64,000 bases of DNA from Eonycteris spelaea (GCA_003508835.1 PUFA01000057.1:5158501-5222500), one strand, 5' to 3'; numbered from the stretch's first letter, positions 33,766-46,935 are shown. Program-made: numbers and translations. Notes: generated by a model not told the origin, from the letters alone.

Positions 33766-34030
33766 GAGGAAAAAAAAATGATATGAGATTCCATGAGTCT
33801 AGGGTCCAAACACAGGCAAAACAGTCTGTACATACAGGATTCAGGGTACGGGTCGGCTTCCGAGGGAGAGCAGTAAGTAGGAGGCAAACTGCCACAGTTA
33901 GTCATTCTTTTCCATCAGGATGTTGGGCACAGGATGTATTCACTTTGTAAATATGAAAAAAAAATTGGACACTTATGACTTCTGCACATGATAGCTCTAT
34001 GTCAATACTTCAATGGAAAATTTACTGAAA

Positions 34031-34071
34031 CAACACACACACACAACACACACACACACACACACAACACA
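34031..34071. repeat. Interrupted (CA)n microsatellite
   Basis: About 20 CA units broken by two extra A insertions. Confidence 0.92.
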
Positions 34072-34847
34072 GGTGTGATAATGTGACTTCCTGACCCACA
34101 TACAGAGTAGAAATGGCCATTGAGAACTGAGGAAGGATGTGACTGGGAAAAAGTTAGGTGCAGCGGTGACAACAGATAAGGCTTTCCCAGGAGAAAGGGA
34201 AATGACGTGGAACATTTAGGATGCACTCTATGTTCACTGATGCTTCTGCTATCCTGCAAAAAAAGACTCAAGAACACAAAATTATGTGAGTAGCAGTTGG
34301 TAATTTTGCATTGAATAACACGGCACTAAGTGTGGCCTCAAGATATCCCTGATAGGGGTATAAAATTCACCTAAGTTTTTTAACAATGATGTCTGAGTCA
34401 TTAAGGAACATTTAGAGTGCTGTCGCACTAAAGGCTCACTCTTCACCTGTCAGCTGCTTGTTTTAATCATCCCACCTCCCCATACCTGAGGCCAGACAAT
34501 CTCCCTCCCCAGTAATTCTTTCATTGTTCTTATCAACACTAAGAATATGTGTGGCCAAGTATTAATGCGCTATTCTACTGCTATGTTATGTTTAAGATGA
34601 TGGGGAAGTTTCTATTACCTAAAATTTTCACCACAAATGGGTAACTTGTTTCTTGACTCTAAGAAGTAAACTTTTGTAACTTTGAAAACAGAAACTTGTA
34701 AGAAATGCCTCACTCACAACAGCATCAGACAATGAGGGCTCTGCAGTCAGAAGGCAATTCCTTTCATTGATATTAAACTAAACCGATAATTTACCCTGGG
34801 CAATTGTGTAAAAGGTGAAAACCCAAAGTACATATAAATTTTAAAAC

Positions 34848-35385
34848 TGTTTAGTCTTCTGTTGCTGCATAACAAATTATCATAAACTTAGTGGCTTAAA
34901 ACAATACAAATTTATTGTCTTACAGTTTCATGAGTCAGGAGTCTGGACATAGGTTAACTGTTCTCTGCTCAGGGTTTCACAGGAGTTGGCCATTAGTGTG
35001 CTCTTATATGAGGCTCAGGGTCCTCTTCCAGGCCCATTCAAGTTGTTGGTAGCATTTAGTTCCTTACAGCTGAAGGACTGACGTCCTTTTTTTTGTTTGT
35101 TTGTTTGTTTGGGGGAGGGCTGCAAGCTGTCGGCTAGGGGTCATTTTCTGTTCTTAGGGGTCACCCTCAGGTCCTAGCCATGCTCTCACAACATGATAGC
35201 TTACTTATTCAAAGCCAGAAGGAAAATCTCTAATCCGTTATGACAAAGTCTTATATAATGTAACATAATCATGGGAGTGACATCTCACATTCACAGGTCT
35301 TACCCACAGTTGAAGAAGGGGTCATACAGCATGTCCACACCAGGAGACAAGAATTTTGGACCATCTTAAAATTATGCCTCCCACA
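34848..35385 (-). mobile_element. MaLR/MLT1-type LTR, tentative
   Basis: On the plus strand, TTCTGTTGCTGCATAACAAA, TTAGTGGCTTAAAACAATAC, TTATTGTCTTACAGTTTCAT, AGTTGTTGGTAGCATTTAGT, CATGCTCTCACAACATGATA, ATGGGAGTGACATCTCACAT and a TATGCCTCCCACA end match a common mammalian LTR-like repeat. I assign it to the MaLR/MLT group from the shared GTGGCTTAAAACAA terminus; the exact family is uncertain. A (GTTT)n tract has expanded inside it. Confidence 0.65.
35083..35110. repeat. T-run and (GTTT)n tract
   Basis: TTTTTTTT followed by about five GTTT units and a G5 run. Confidence 0.88.
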
Positions 35386-36520
35386 AAAATGAATAACGGT
35401 TAATTTACTTCTTGAAGGTATTTACGACTTTAAAAACTGACTATTTTTTTACTTTTGGGACTCTTAAAATCTGAAGTTTCACAGACCTAATATTAGCTAA
35501 AACTAAGTTTCTTCTAAGAGAAAAATAAGCTAATTTTTTTTTACTAAATGTTTTCTACCAATAAAGGAAAATGTGTATGTATAGTTAAAATTAAGCAAAA
35601 TATGTGAAAAAATACTCAGTTGCAAGAATAGATTAAAGCACTATATATCTATCCTAAAAACATTCCCTTTCTTTCTTCTTTCCTTTCTTCCTTTCTTCCT
35701 TCATTTAGCAACACACCTGTAATATGCTAAGAAGGCAGTACTACCAGCAGATTAAAGAGCTTGGTCCTTCACCTCCAATCTTTTACTTCAACATTGGGCT
35801 AACAAAGGGTATCAGCCTGGCACAGAAAATAGGAAAAGACATATGTTCTTTTAGGAATATATGTATTCATCCATTTTATGCATAGAATTATATATAAATA
35901 GACAATTATGCAGAACAGAAGCTATAACAACAACCTATAGTATTCATCAACCAAAGAAAGGATGGCTTCTCCAGCTTCATAAATACTTCCTACCAGAAAC
36001 CTTCAATGCTTTGCTTTATAATTAACATACTTCTATTATGCCCAGAGAAAAAACATCTACCAAGTTGTAGTTATTTCCACGGGAGTTAACTGAGGTCAAG
36101 GTGAAGCCTATAGCTCTCTGCACCTCCCGTCATTTCTGGCACACATAGTAGGTATTCCATCAGTATTTGATTGATACCATAGGTGATTTTAAGGCGTGAC
36201 AAATAACAGTAAGACAAGAGATGTTAACTCAGCCTAAACTTATTTTCCTTTTGGAAAACTACTATTTTGTTCAAATTATGACATTTTTTGTTGCTTATTT
36301 TGGACAAGGACAATATGGCACTTGGTCTTTTCAACCTTGGGCTGCACTTATTACAGACGTAAGGGCTGAAGAAATATTGTCGTGCTATGTTCTGTTTTGA
36401 ACAGTACTTGAGTACTCTCCCCAGAATTAAGTTACTGAGTGGCAGGACTTTTCACAGTCTCTGCTTACACGGAGCTCCGGCTGGTCAGGAGAGGCAGGGC
36501 TCGGTCATCCTAGTTCCTGG
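35386..36520. other. No gene identified; contains a (CTTT/CTTC)n tract
   Basis: Apart from the polypyrimidine run at 35665-35703 (CCCTTTCTTTCTTCTTTCCT and similar), nothing is recognisable. Confidence 0.5.
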
Positions 36521-36524
36521 ATTT

Positions 36525-36725
36525 GATCTTGGGCTCCCTCTCATGACCGCTGGCTGACCTTAGGTGAGTTCTTAACCTTGCCCTCTGTTTTTGAAAGTAG
36601 GAACAACAGTACTTGCCTCACAACATATATGAGTTTAAGTAAGATGATATTCATAAAGCATTCAGTACCCATTACAACAGTGCCTAGAACCAAGCAAGAA
36701 TACAATAAATGTTACATATTTACAT
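36525..36725 (+). repeat. MIR-like SINE
   Basis: TGACCTTAGGTGAGTTCTTA, ACCTTGCCCTCTGTTTTTGA, CAGTACTTGCCTCACA, then ACAACAGTGCCTAGAACCAA and ACAATAAATGTT follow MIR from core to 3' end. Confidence 0.7.
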
Positions 36726-36959
36726 CTTGTCATTATAACACATAATTATTTCTCAACAGGGCTAAATTTCCCTTAGAAAACAGTTATCTCCCCTGAAATG
36801 GAGCGATCCTCTAGGAGACAGCCTTGTCCAGCCTGGCACACAGCCCATAACAAGTTTAATACTAAAGACTTGGACCTGCTTTTTAAAATTATCAATAGAT
36901 TGGGTCATTTCAACGATATTTCCTTGAATCAGTGACACATTCACATGAATAAAATTCAA

Positions 36960-37425
36960 ACTGTATGAAGAGCATGCAGGGAAAATACTCATTTCCACTC
37001 CCATACCCCAGTCAACCAGAACCCTTCCCCAGAGGCTCCTGTAATCCTAGCAGAGACTCAGGCACAAACAAGTGTATGATTATTACATTAACCTCTCTCT
37101 TTTTTTGTACACAAATGATAGTACATCATGAATACCATTCGGAGGCCTGTTTCTTTTGCTGGAGCACTAGCTCACTCAAGCTCACTTCAAACTCTCTCTT
37201 TCTCCCTCCTTCCACTTAATATTTTTGGAGCTCATTCCATATCAGTATATAAACAACTTCTTCCAGGTTTTATGAGACTTACATAAAATTCCATTGTGTG
37301 GATACATCCTAATTTGTTTAACCCATCTTCTGTTCATGGGCATTTAAGTGACTCTCAGGAATCTCTCAATCCCTGGCTATCACCAACAATGCTGAGAGGT
37401 ATAATACTGCACTTACAATAAATCT
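36960..37425 (-). repeat. L1 3'-UTR fragment, antisense
   Basis: TTTTTGTACACAAATGATAG, GGAGCTCATTCCATATCAGT, AAAATTCCATTGTGTGGATA, CATCCTAATTTGTTTAACCC and CTTCTGTTCATGGGCATTTA are a colinear match to antisense L1 3'UTR (ttccatatcagtacat... attccattgtatggatgtacc). The 84-codon plus-strand frame at 36965-37219 is not a gene. Confidence 0.68.
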
Positions 37426-40400
37426 TCCAGTCCCAGTTAAGGGAAACGATAGACATTCATAATTGATTCTCATTTACAAATTCAGAAACAATGCAAAAAT
37501 CTTCCTCAGGGACTGGGTTCTAAATGAGCTAAGTTGTATACTAACCTTAAATGTGGCCAAAAACCTTCTCTCTTTCTAGGGAGCCGAGTGTACAGGTGTC
37601 AGTTATCATATGTGCATTTATTAGAGGTGTTTTGGGGTTTTGGGGGGACAAAAAAAAACAGAAAATAAGAATAAATAAATGTATGTGGACATATATTTAT
37701 TCATTCATTCATGTATATTTATATACATACATATGTATCTGTGTGTATGTGTCTGTAAGTGTATTTTCTCCCCTATATCCGAGATCCTTCCAACCAGGGA
37801 CTTTACAAGAACTAATTTAAATATGCTTTTAAGTCAGCAATTTTAATAACAAACAAAAGTCACAAGTGGCTTGGAATTCCCAGTGCTCTCAAATGTCACA
37901 GCCAAGGAGCAGTTTTGATGGGCTTTTCCTGAAAATAAGGACCTTAACGGTATGTCATGTTTTTGCCCATGTCAGCACTTTTAAAAGGAGATGGAGTGTC
38001 AGGCCCTTTTCCCCAGACTCACAGAGTATTTCTTAATGAAATGCAAGTCCAGACTGGCAATTCAGAGTATGGTCTACAAACTGTTCACTACCGTTCAACA
38101 ATAAGTAGAGAAATTAAATGCAAGTACTCAGAAAATTAAAGAGCAATTGGACAGAGTAATTTAACCAATCAAATAATAAAATACTGAACTTATATTTTTG
38201 TATTATTTTCCATTTTGCTATTTTAGTAATTCATTTTTATTGAATTTTACAGACATATCAGTACATAACGGATTAAGATTAAAAAGGAAAAAAAAAAAAA
38301 AAAACAAACCTGTATTTGACCACAATAGTGAAGACAACTTCCTATAGCATTTGCCAGAATGGACAGCCTATGGGAGAGTAGAAGCCTGCTGTCACTACCT
38401 TGATTATCATCAATGCCCAATAAAGAGTGGGAGAAATGAATCAGGGAAAAGGAGGTTGTCACCTTCAATAAAAATAAAATTTACCCTTGTGCAGTTAAAT
38501 ATTGAGAATAAAACCAGAGATGCTAAAAGTCTTTTCTTTGTTAAAAGGCAAATTCAAAAGTTTACAAGAAACCATAAAGAGAATTCCATTGCAGTTTTAA
38601 AGAGAACAATGTCAAACACTGGCTGATTCCAACTTCAACAGCCCTGTGGTCCTTATCTGAACACTAGATCAGCATTAGTTTGTACTTTAATTAATCTAAT
38701 AATCCGGTTGTCTGGCTTCAGTAGGCATTTTTTAAATGTCACTGCCTATCTGGGGGCTGCAACTGAACCGGTGGTGAGCTCTTCTGCACCATCTCGATTC
38801 CATTAGCACTTCCCTACGGGACCATTTTACGCCTGCATCTCATATGCCACAATAATGTTGTCAATTTATGCTTTATTAGTCCAATTAAAACACAGAAATG
38901 TTAAGTAATGAAAGTCTACAAAATTTGAACAATTCTTTAAAATAGACTACATATATTCAATTAAAAAATATATTCATAATGCTACTGCCAGCCCCCAGTT
39001 ACCTAAAAGGTCCATGGATTCTAACTACGTAACAGGGAAAATCTTGATCTAATTACTAGAGATGAAACTACTTAAATCCTAGGTATTGTATCAATTTAGG
39101 CTTAAAACAACAGTATGTACACTAGGTAGAACAGTGGATTCTGAAGACTTTACAGACTGAGCAGTAAATGTTCTTAGATAAAACTTGCAAACAAACTTGA
39201 GAAAATATTAAGACTCAAAAAATCACCCCATACACTGGATTAAACCCACCAACATTTACCAACTCTATTCCCACATTACCTCTTACGAACAGAACCATGC
39301 CTTTTTATACTTGATTTTCACCACCCCAACACAAAGTAGGTACTCAAACACGAAATGAATGCTTCCTTGCAAACTAAGTGAGCACTTTAAATCCTTCAGA
39401 TCATGAACTGTATTTGAAAACAGGAAAAGAGGAAAGAGTTTAATACATCTCTTTAGGGGCTTATCTGACTTACATTAGATGTGAGCCATTTAGAACATCT
39501 TTTCAGTTTTTCTTCTCCTTGTTCTAAAAGACTTACTATGACCTAAAAACTCTACCCTAAAATTAGACAGTTGAAGAAAGGTGCAGATAAGTAACAAATT
39601 ACAAACTCATTCAGATGTGAAAAATGCCCCAATGTTTTTGATCACCCTCTTGAACTAAGATCAGAGACCTGCCTTTAACATCACTAATCACGGGAAGAGG
39701 GATGAAGGGGTCCTAGAGAGTAACCTGCAATTTGATCAGAAAAAGAAAAGGTATGCCAGAAACCTACACTGAAAATTTCATTTAAAATATCCACCCCAAG
39801 CTAAAAGCTCCAGTAAGAAGTCTTGGGGTTTGATGGGGAGCAGAGTTTGCCACCCCAAAATATGGCTTTCTGAGGATGTTGATTATTTTAAGCTGGTTAT
39901 TTTTAAGAAACAAAAGACTCATGAAGAACCTTTAACCTTCCCCCTAACTACCTAAAAGAAGTTAAGACAGCACCAGCTCCAGGAAGGGAGCTATCACAGA
40001 TAACTGTAGCTTTATATGACCTACATGACAGACAGAGGAACCGAGCAAGGGCTTCCTTTTGCGTCCCATTGTTAAAGATAGCCAACAAACATTTGTTCAC
40101 AAAATATTTGACCTCCTTATGTACATATGTTATAAATTTGGTTGTTTTCTCCTGTTACTCTGTCTGATATCAATTTGATTATTAGATCAGCCAGAAGAAC
40201 TTAGAAAAGTAGGAAAAAATTATTTTTCCTCCCCTACAACAGTAACTGCTAAAACAAGTGGCAGCTATTCCACCAGCATCTATTTCCGCATTAAAATACT
40301 AATGAAAACACAGAAAGAAATGCAAACTAACGAACACTTTGAGATTTGGAAATGTGAGTGATAGAGTTAGATGCTGAGAGATATTTCTATTAATAAAACC

Positions 40401-41040
40401 ATGAAAGGCTAAGTGTCTAAAAACATAGCTAGGTTAGACAGAAAGACAGATTTCTACCCATGCCTCCCCAAACCCTCATTGCCAATTCTGGGCAGAAGGG
40501 ACCTCCTTTCTGAAGTAGCCTAGACCATTTCATTATCTCAACCCAACCATCCCCATTGCTAGTGTTCCTTCTGTAAAACAGTCACTCACAGCCAGGGTGA
40601 AAGAAATAGGCCACTGCACTCTGTGTTTTGGCACATTAAGGAGGAAGGAAACAGGAAGGAGTAGAAGAGGAAGAGCTGCCCATGCAATGTCCTGTAAAAA
40701 AGATAGTTTCTCATGTTGCACTTATTCCAAGGTAAAAATAAAATGCAGATGTTTCTATTATGAACAAATATTCCTTTAAATAAGCTCATAAAATTCAATG
40801 GGAACAGGCTATCCCTCTTCGGAAAGGCAAGCTGAGCTAGAAAAATAACTGCAAGATACTAAGAATCAGCTTGCAATCTGGCAAAGAATTCTAACAAGAA
40901 AGAAGTTAGCACTGTTGGAAACCAGAGAAAATCCCTAATCAGGTAAAAGCAACAACAAACAGCAAACACAAGTAACCAGGAACAGAAGCAACAACAATAT
41001 CAACAGCATTAACAAACATCAACCAGCATCGTTGACAAGA
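37426..41040. other. Unassigned intronic sequence
   Basis: Contains an AT-rich TATATACATACATATG run near 37700-37750, an A run at 38289-38304, and some open frames up to 91 codons (38351-38626) without family resemblance. No exon structure is recognised. Confidence 0.45.
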
Positions 41041-41049
41041 AACAAGCGA

Positions 41050-42440
41050 CAAGTACTAGCAAACAACAGTCCATAGCAAGAGCCAACAACAGGGACTCTC
41101 AGGGCAAACATTTTGCAGTGCAAAATAAGAGCAACAGTGTATTCTAGATACCAGAAATAAACTATTTTTCTCTATTCTGTTTACAATAAGAAATATAACC
41201 TAATCCAAGAAAATGTGACCTCGAAAATAAAGGGAGGGGGGTGAAACAGTTGAGATGGGAGTGCAAACCCAGAATTAAATTCTGTATTAGAAGAGAAAAC
41301 AACAAAATTTGCACTCCAAATAACCAAATGAGTGAGGGAGAGAACAAACAAGAGATAGTCATTCAATAAAGGCAAAGTGTAAAGAATGAAGAGATGAAAA
41401 CAATGTAAGAAAAGATAACCAATACAGAGGAAGGACAATGGAAAATCTCAACTAAGGAAAAAGGGTATTCCAGAGGAAAAGAAGAAAAAAAATGAAAGAG
41501 AAGCTACCGAGAGTCAGTGGAAAGAAGCTGAAAAGAGGCCGACATCTGAAAGGCAAAAAGTCTCTCTCAGAGTAAGAAAGCAAAAGAAGAATTTAGTTAA
41601 AAACTTAAAATTTAAAAAATAAATATAAAAATCCTATAAGTATCACAACTAAAGGGAAAAATATTTACAAAGGAAAAAAAATATATTAGGCGGATATATG
41701 AATTTCCTTTGGCAATACTGAACCAGAAATAAGGAAATGACATTCACGGTTTTTTGAGGGTAAAAGGTCAAGAGCAAAAAAGTTCTATATCCACATGGTT
41801 TCCCACTTGCAAAAGTAGCAAAAGCACAAAAAAGACAGTCTGCAAACCCATTCTGAAAAGAATTATTCGAGATGATCGATAAGGGATGACCTAAACAAGG
41901 GACTTTAGAACGTTGCTGGGCATGTGGTGTGTGGTCTAAGAGGCAGTAAGCAGTGAAACCATTTCAAAATAAAGACTGCTCTTAAAAAATTGTTGGAAAT
42001 GAGGTTATAAAACTGAATGTAAATGTCAAAACAGAGGAAAAGTAAATAAAAGTATTAATAATAGCATATAAAACCTCTCGTTACATCAACAGCAGTAAAA
42101 CTGAGGCCCGAGGAGTAAGATAATTAGTAAGAAAATAGATGCTAGTGCTGAACTGAGTTCATATAGTTTGGTTCACTGAGTAATTCTATGAGCAAGGCAC
42201 CATGGGACATAAAGGTGAATCAGAAACAGTTTTAATGAGGGTAACTATGAGACTGAACAGCAGAAATACTAGAAAAAAAGTTCAAATAATCAAGGGGAAA
42301 AAAAAGGTACAGAAAGGACAAATAGATTTTTTAAAAATTCGAAATGCATTCCAGCCTAGTTCTGTACTAATCTATGGTAAAGTTTACTTGTGTTTGAGTT
42401 TTAACTTCTCACTACTTTATATACCTTTGCTAATTTAAAC
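41050..42440 (+). repeat. L1/HAL1 ORF1-like remnant, tentative
   Basis: A-rich sense text with AAGAGAAGCTACCGAGAGTC, GGAAAGAAGCTGAAAAGAGG and GGTCAAGAGCAAAAAAGTTC followed by TATATCC is reminiscent of HAL1/L1 ORF1 ends, but heavily diverged. The 5' part (40930-41100) is unusually rich in CAA/AAC triplets. No open frame of note. Confidence 0.4.
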
Positions 42441-42448
42441 CACAGAGG

Positions 42449-42480
42449 AAATAAATAAATAAATACATAAATAAATAAAA
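42449..42480. repeat. (AAAT)n short tandem repeat
   Basis: About eight AAAT units with one ACAT variant. Confidence 0.92.
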
Positions 42481-42739
42481 GGGACACAAATACTTACACA
42501 CCTCAGTGTTGATGTTCATATAACTTGGGACTGGCACCACAAAAAAATAAACTTTATGAATAAGCTCCAACTCTACCACTTAGCATGTGCACACAGAGCT
42601 CAAAGACCCATCAGCGTCTTCCAGTTTAAAATACCGGAATGCTAGGTTACTGGCTTGAAGCTAGCAAAGTTCTACTGGAAAAGCAGGAGGCAAAAAAGAG
42701 GAGAGCCAAAGAGGATCTGAGACCTCTGTGACAGCATCT

Positions 42740-42743
<4 letters not shown>

Positions 42744-42800
<57 letters not shown>

Positions 42801-42816
42801 CTCTCTCTCTCTCTCT

Positions 42817-42867
<51 letters not shown>
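42744..42867. repeat. Compound (AC)n-(TC)n-(AC)n microsatellite
   Basis: About 27 AC units (42744-42797), then about 14 CT units with one interruption (42797-42826), then about 20 AC units (42827-42867). Frames of 67-104 codons here are artefacts of the repeat. Confidence 0.97.
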
Positions 42868-42868
<1 letters not shown>

Positions 42869-42979
42869 GCCCAACAGGCTTTTTCTTCTGCTCAAGTTCC
42901 CCACTTACACTACTATTTCTGCCTGACTATACTAAGTCATACATTGTCTCACTCAACAGGCTGTGAGTTTTTTATGGTA

Positions 42980-43092
42980 GCTGAAGGAAACTGGACTTTG
43001 GGTGGTAAATACACAATAGAATATGAAGGTGTTAAATTATAATGTACATCCGAAAATTATATAATTTTTTTAATAAAATTAAAAAAAAAGAA
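42980..43092 (+). repeat. Short L1 3' end
   Basis: TAAATACACAATAGAATATG, GGTGTTAAATTATAATGTAC, ATCCGAAAATTATATAA and an AATAAAATT tail with A8-9 resemble the last ~110 bp of a placental L1. It is a heavily 5'-truncated insertion. Confidence 0.6.
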
Positions 43093-44690
43093 AACAAAGG
43101 CAGCACCCACTCAAGTTTGTAACCCAAACCCCAAACAGTGGTGTACGGTGCGTGTTCAACAAATGAAGTGGGCCTGAACTGAGCTTTACATGAGTAGAAA
43201 TGCATGACATTTGGAAGCAAACATATCTTATTTCAGATCCATATTTTAACTGACAGGAGCTCCACTCTGAAGAGACTTGAATGTACCGTTCTGTGAGCCA
43301 TTCATATCTTACTATTTTCCACCAAAGAATGCAGCAATTTGTTTTAAGTGACAAGTAATATGAGTATGAATAGAGTGCAGGGCAGCATGGATGATGACAA
43401 CGCATCTTCTACATTCCTGCATATTCTCAGATAGGTTTGGGTGGGTCAAAATCTCTACTCTTCCACATTACACAGAAAATAAATTTGTCAGCATATATTC
43501 TGCAAGCTGCCTCCCAAGCTCACATAGAAAAAAAAAAATACAAATGAGAAAGACTAAAATAGAGTAAGTCATTTAGCATCTCATGTGGCTAATGTCTTTA
43601 GGGAAAACATTTCTATAATTGTAACTTCCTTATTTGGCCTTCTGATGGGATACATTTTTAGCAGCAAATGCAAGATGCTGCTAGACTTGGGAGACATAAA
43701 AACACATTTCATAGAATAATGAAGAACAGGAAAAAAATGGAGCTCCCCTAGCCACTAGGAAAGTTTATGAAGCACACACAACTGCAATTCTTTTGGTATT
43801 TAAATTTTCACTGATAGTGATTCTTGATAAATTATATATGACCCAAAATAGCTCTCCTAAGTAACTTGAAGATTTCCTTCTCAAGATCTCTATGCCATTT
43901 CCACTAAACTGAAATAATTACTACCATGTCAATATACGATCAGTATTTCTCAGAATATTTTAGTCTAGGTATTTAAATCTCTCTCTTGTGAACCTGGCAA
44001 ACAGAAATCAGGAGAAGAAGTGATTAGTTAAAAAACCTTGTCTCATGTTCACACTACCCAGTTCTGGTGAAGATTACACACCCAACGCACATGAAACATT
44101 CCCAAAGATATCTGAAGAAAGAGTTGAAAACCAAATTTTTTAAAATTTGGAACTTGGTTTCATTTACTTTACTATTCAGTATTTTAAAAATAAGTACATG
44201 TTTACCTATTTTAAAAAGAATAAATGGGATCTCTCCAGGTTCTGGTAGGAATATGAGGAGTGCCCACACTAGAATCTTGCCACTTCTAAAAACTATGAAA
44301 AGCAAATAGAAGAAGAATACACAAATCCTGTTATGATGCTTATTTCAAATAATATGAAAATATAGGGGTACACCCACACCAGCAGAATTGATGGCACATG
44401 AAAAGTAACAACAGTGTGCAGGGGAGGGGATGCTGCAGGGAAGAGCAGGGGGCAGGGGGAACGTGAGGGATAGTGTTAGTGGCAGACCCAGCAAACACCA
44501 GCAAAAAACTTATTCACCACCAGAAGAAGAGGGGTTCACCTTCTGTGAACTGCTCTGGGCAGGTCTGAGAATGAATAGGGTATAGCAGCAGGAAGCACTG
44601 GGGAGGCAGAGAGAAAAGGCATGGAAAGCAAAAAACCTCCCATTCCAGCGGCAGCAGTAAATACCTTTGCTGAGAAACTAGGAAAGTTAA
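43093..44690. other. No gene or named repeat seen
   Basis: Short overlapping frames at 43032-43405 and 44054-44309 on opposite strands carry no recognisable domain. Confidence 0.45.
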
Positions 44691-45215
44691 GTCCTCCACC
44701 ATCACAGGACTCTACTACTATTAGATAATTCAGGAAAACACAAATAATTCGAACAAGAACAAAAGAGCAAGTAAATTCATCACATCCACTATAAGAAACA
44801 AAAAATTATTTCTCAGCATAAAAATTCAAAATATGGCCACCAACTGGAAAGCTGCAATAAGACATTCCAAGAATTCAAAGATATGATTAGACAACAGAAG
44901 CAGAAAAGAAAATGTACAGAACTCAGGAAGGACAAAAAAGAAAAATAATAATTAAGAAGTGAAGACTGAAGTATAAGGAACACGTGGGAAAACATAGATC
45001 TAGAGAGACAGTAAAGGACATAAAGAAGAGTTATGAAAATGAAACCTAGATTGATAGACAACAGACAGATAGACAGAAAGGGCAAAAGGTGATAAAAACG
45101 TAGTCAAAGGAAAAATAAATACATTTTTTTTTATCTAAACAAGAAAACCCAAACAGATCAAATAATTGAAAGCTAATGCAAGCACATGTCCCTGAAATAA
45201 AGTTACACTCTAAAC

Positions 45216-45393
45216 CAGGGGCTGTCAAACTGGAACCCAGGGGCCAAACCGGGCCAGGCCACGTCTGTTTGTGTATATATCATCTGTGGCTCCTGTCACA
45301 CTACAACAGCTGAGTGGAATAGCGTAACACATGGCCTACAAACTGAAACGATTTACACTCTGGTTCTTTACATAAAGAGTTTATTGATCTCTA
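45216..45393 (+). mobile_element. hAT-type MER element with target-site duplication
   Basis: It starts CAGGGGCTGTCAAACTGGAA, contains GGGGCCAAACCGGGCCAGGC and CACTACAACAGCTGAGTGGA, and ends TTTATTGATCTCTA. The flanks CTCTAAAC (45208-45215) and GTCTAAAC (45394-45401) match at 7 of 8 bases, the hAT signature. It is the short form of the family at 33166-33513. Confidence 0.82.
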
Positions 45394-46270
45394 GTCTAAA
45401 CTATGAATTGGAAGGCACACCATATGCCTAGAAACACCAAGACATGCAGTAGGAAAACCAACAGACTAATATTCAAAGATGAAGAACCTTTCAGACAGCC
45501 AATAGAAAAGACCAAGTCACTTACATAGGAAAATAAATCAGGTTGGCAAAGGGCTTGAACAACCACATTCGATACCAGAAAATAACGGAACCGTACCTAC
45601 AGAGAAAGAATAAGTGAATTAGATACACAAGCTTTCAGGGAGTATTTTTCCTGAGAGCTGTTCCAGAGAAAACTACCAGAGAACAAGCTTTAGCTAACCA
45701 AAAGATGAGAGAAGCTTCAGAACAAAGGACTAATGGAGACCTGTAAGAATTATGTCACTGTAGAACTAAAACCTCAACAAAAAGCGGAGATAAAGCTAGC
45801 TGAACAGCATGTATGTGTTAATTCACTGACAACGCAGCCACAGCATACTCATAGGCTACCTCATAGGTAATAGTTAAGGCAGAAAAGATGGCATGTTAAG
45901 CTGATAATTCTTATCTAAGGATAAAAGTTAAACATTAATAAATGTCACACAAGTAACCAAAAGTGGAAGTAGAAGAGGAAAGGAAACTGGAGAAAGAAAT
46001 TACAAGTTGATTTCACTGTTGCTCATTTCAGGGGACCAATAAACATGGTTTAAACTAAAGAAAAAGGGGAATGAAAGTCTTTTGTGATTCTACTGTCATA
46101 GAAAACTACTAACACAAAAAAAGACCTCCTCAAACATTGGAAATATATAAAAAAAAAAAACACGTTTCTAAGCAAACAATATACAGGAATGATCCTTTAA
46201 AACGCACACCACACACATACATAAGCAATGCATAAATCATTATCACAGAACTAAACCTTTCATATTGGCC

Positions 46271-46302
46271 ATATCTATCTATCTACCTATCTATCTATCT
46301 AT
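46271..46302. repeat. (TATC)n tetranucleotide repeat
   Basis: About eight TATC units with one TACC variant. Confidence 0.94.
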
Positions 46303-46935
46303 CAACATATAGACATATATCGAGGACTAAATTCAATGATTTTCAGATTAACAAAGCAAAAGTCTTTGTCAAGGAGAAGAGACCCAATATCTATCAGAAA
46401 GATTCAAAATGAAGTTAGAAACAACAGTATACAATATAAATGCAAACAAAAGGAGTGTGTAGGTTATGATCCTGACATTAAACATATAGAATTAAATCAT
46501 GTAAACTGTTATCTAAGTGAGTAAAGGGACAAACAAAAGAGAAAGCCTAAAAGTTCAGAAATACACCTAAATACACTTGGGAAGTTAAATGCTGGCATAT
46601 CAAAACATTTGGGTAAAGATCAACTTGCAAATATATGTGGTGTGACAACTGAGGAGCCTTTAGAAACAAAATTAACATTACATACTTTACACAAGATAAG
46701 TTATAGTGGATCAAAAATTTAAATGTAAAATATAAAATTATACAGATGCTATGAAAAACAAAGTATACTCCTTTATAATCTCAAAGTAAAGAAAAATTTT
46801 CTGATTATGATTCAAAATCCAGAAGTCATAAAAGATTAATAAATTTGACTATACAAGCTATGTGACTATATTATATGCTTTTAATATATTTACGTGCATA
46901 CATTTATGAACATGAAAATACAAAATTCATGTATA

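Larger units (their letters stand above)
33050..34025 (+). repeat. L1 ORF2 end and 3'UTR, split by a hAT insertion
   Basis: The left part (33050-33165) has TTTGGAAAACTGGCAGAATC and ATGACCCAGCAGG; the right part (33530-34025) has TATTCACTAAAAGACATGTT, GAAATGTTCATGGCAGTAGT, CAGAATAATATATAGTAATG and AGAACAAACGAGCAACAGCT, continuing to a 3'UTR with GTATTCACTTTGTAAATATG. The two parts are colinear in L1 and are separated by the element at 33166-33513. A 24-A run at 33742-33765 lies inside ORF2 text rather than at the tail. Confidence 0.75.

Noticed and set aside
38247..38468. Possible minus-strand exon ending before a GTTTG donor near 38310
   Set aside because: The acceptor is plausible, but the donor is weak and runs into a homopolymer; the encoded text matches nothing in KIF16B.
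42647..43042. Frames coding for Cys-Val, Thr-His or Leu-Ser repeats
   Set aside because: They are direct translations of the (AC)/(TC) microsatellite.
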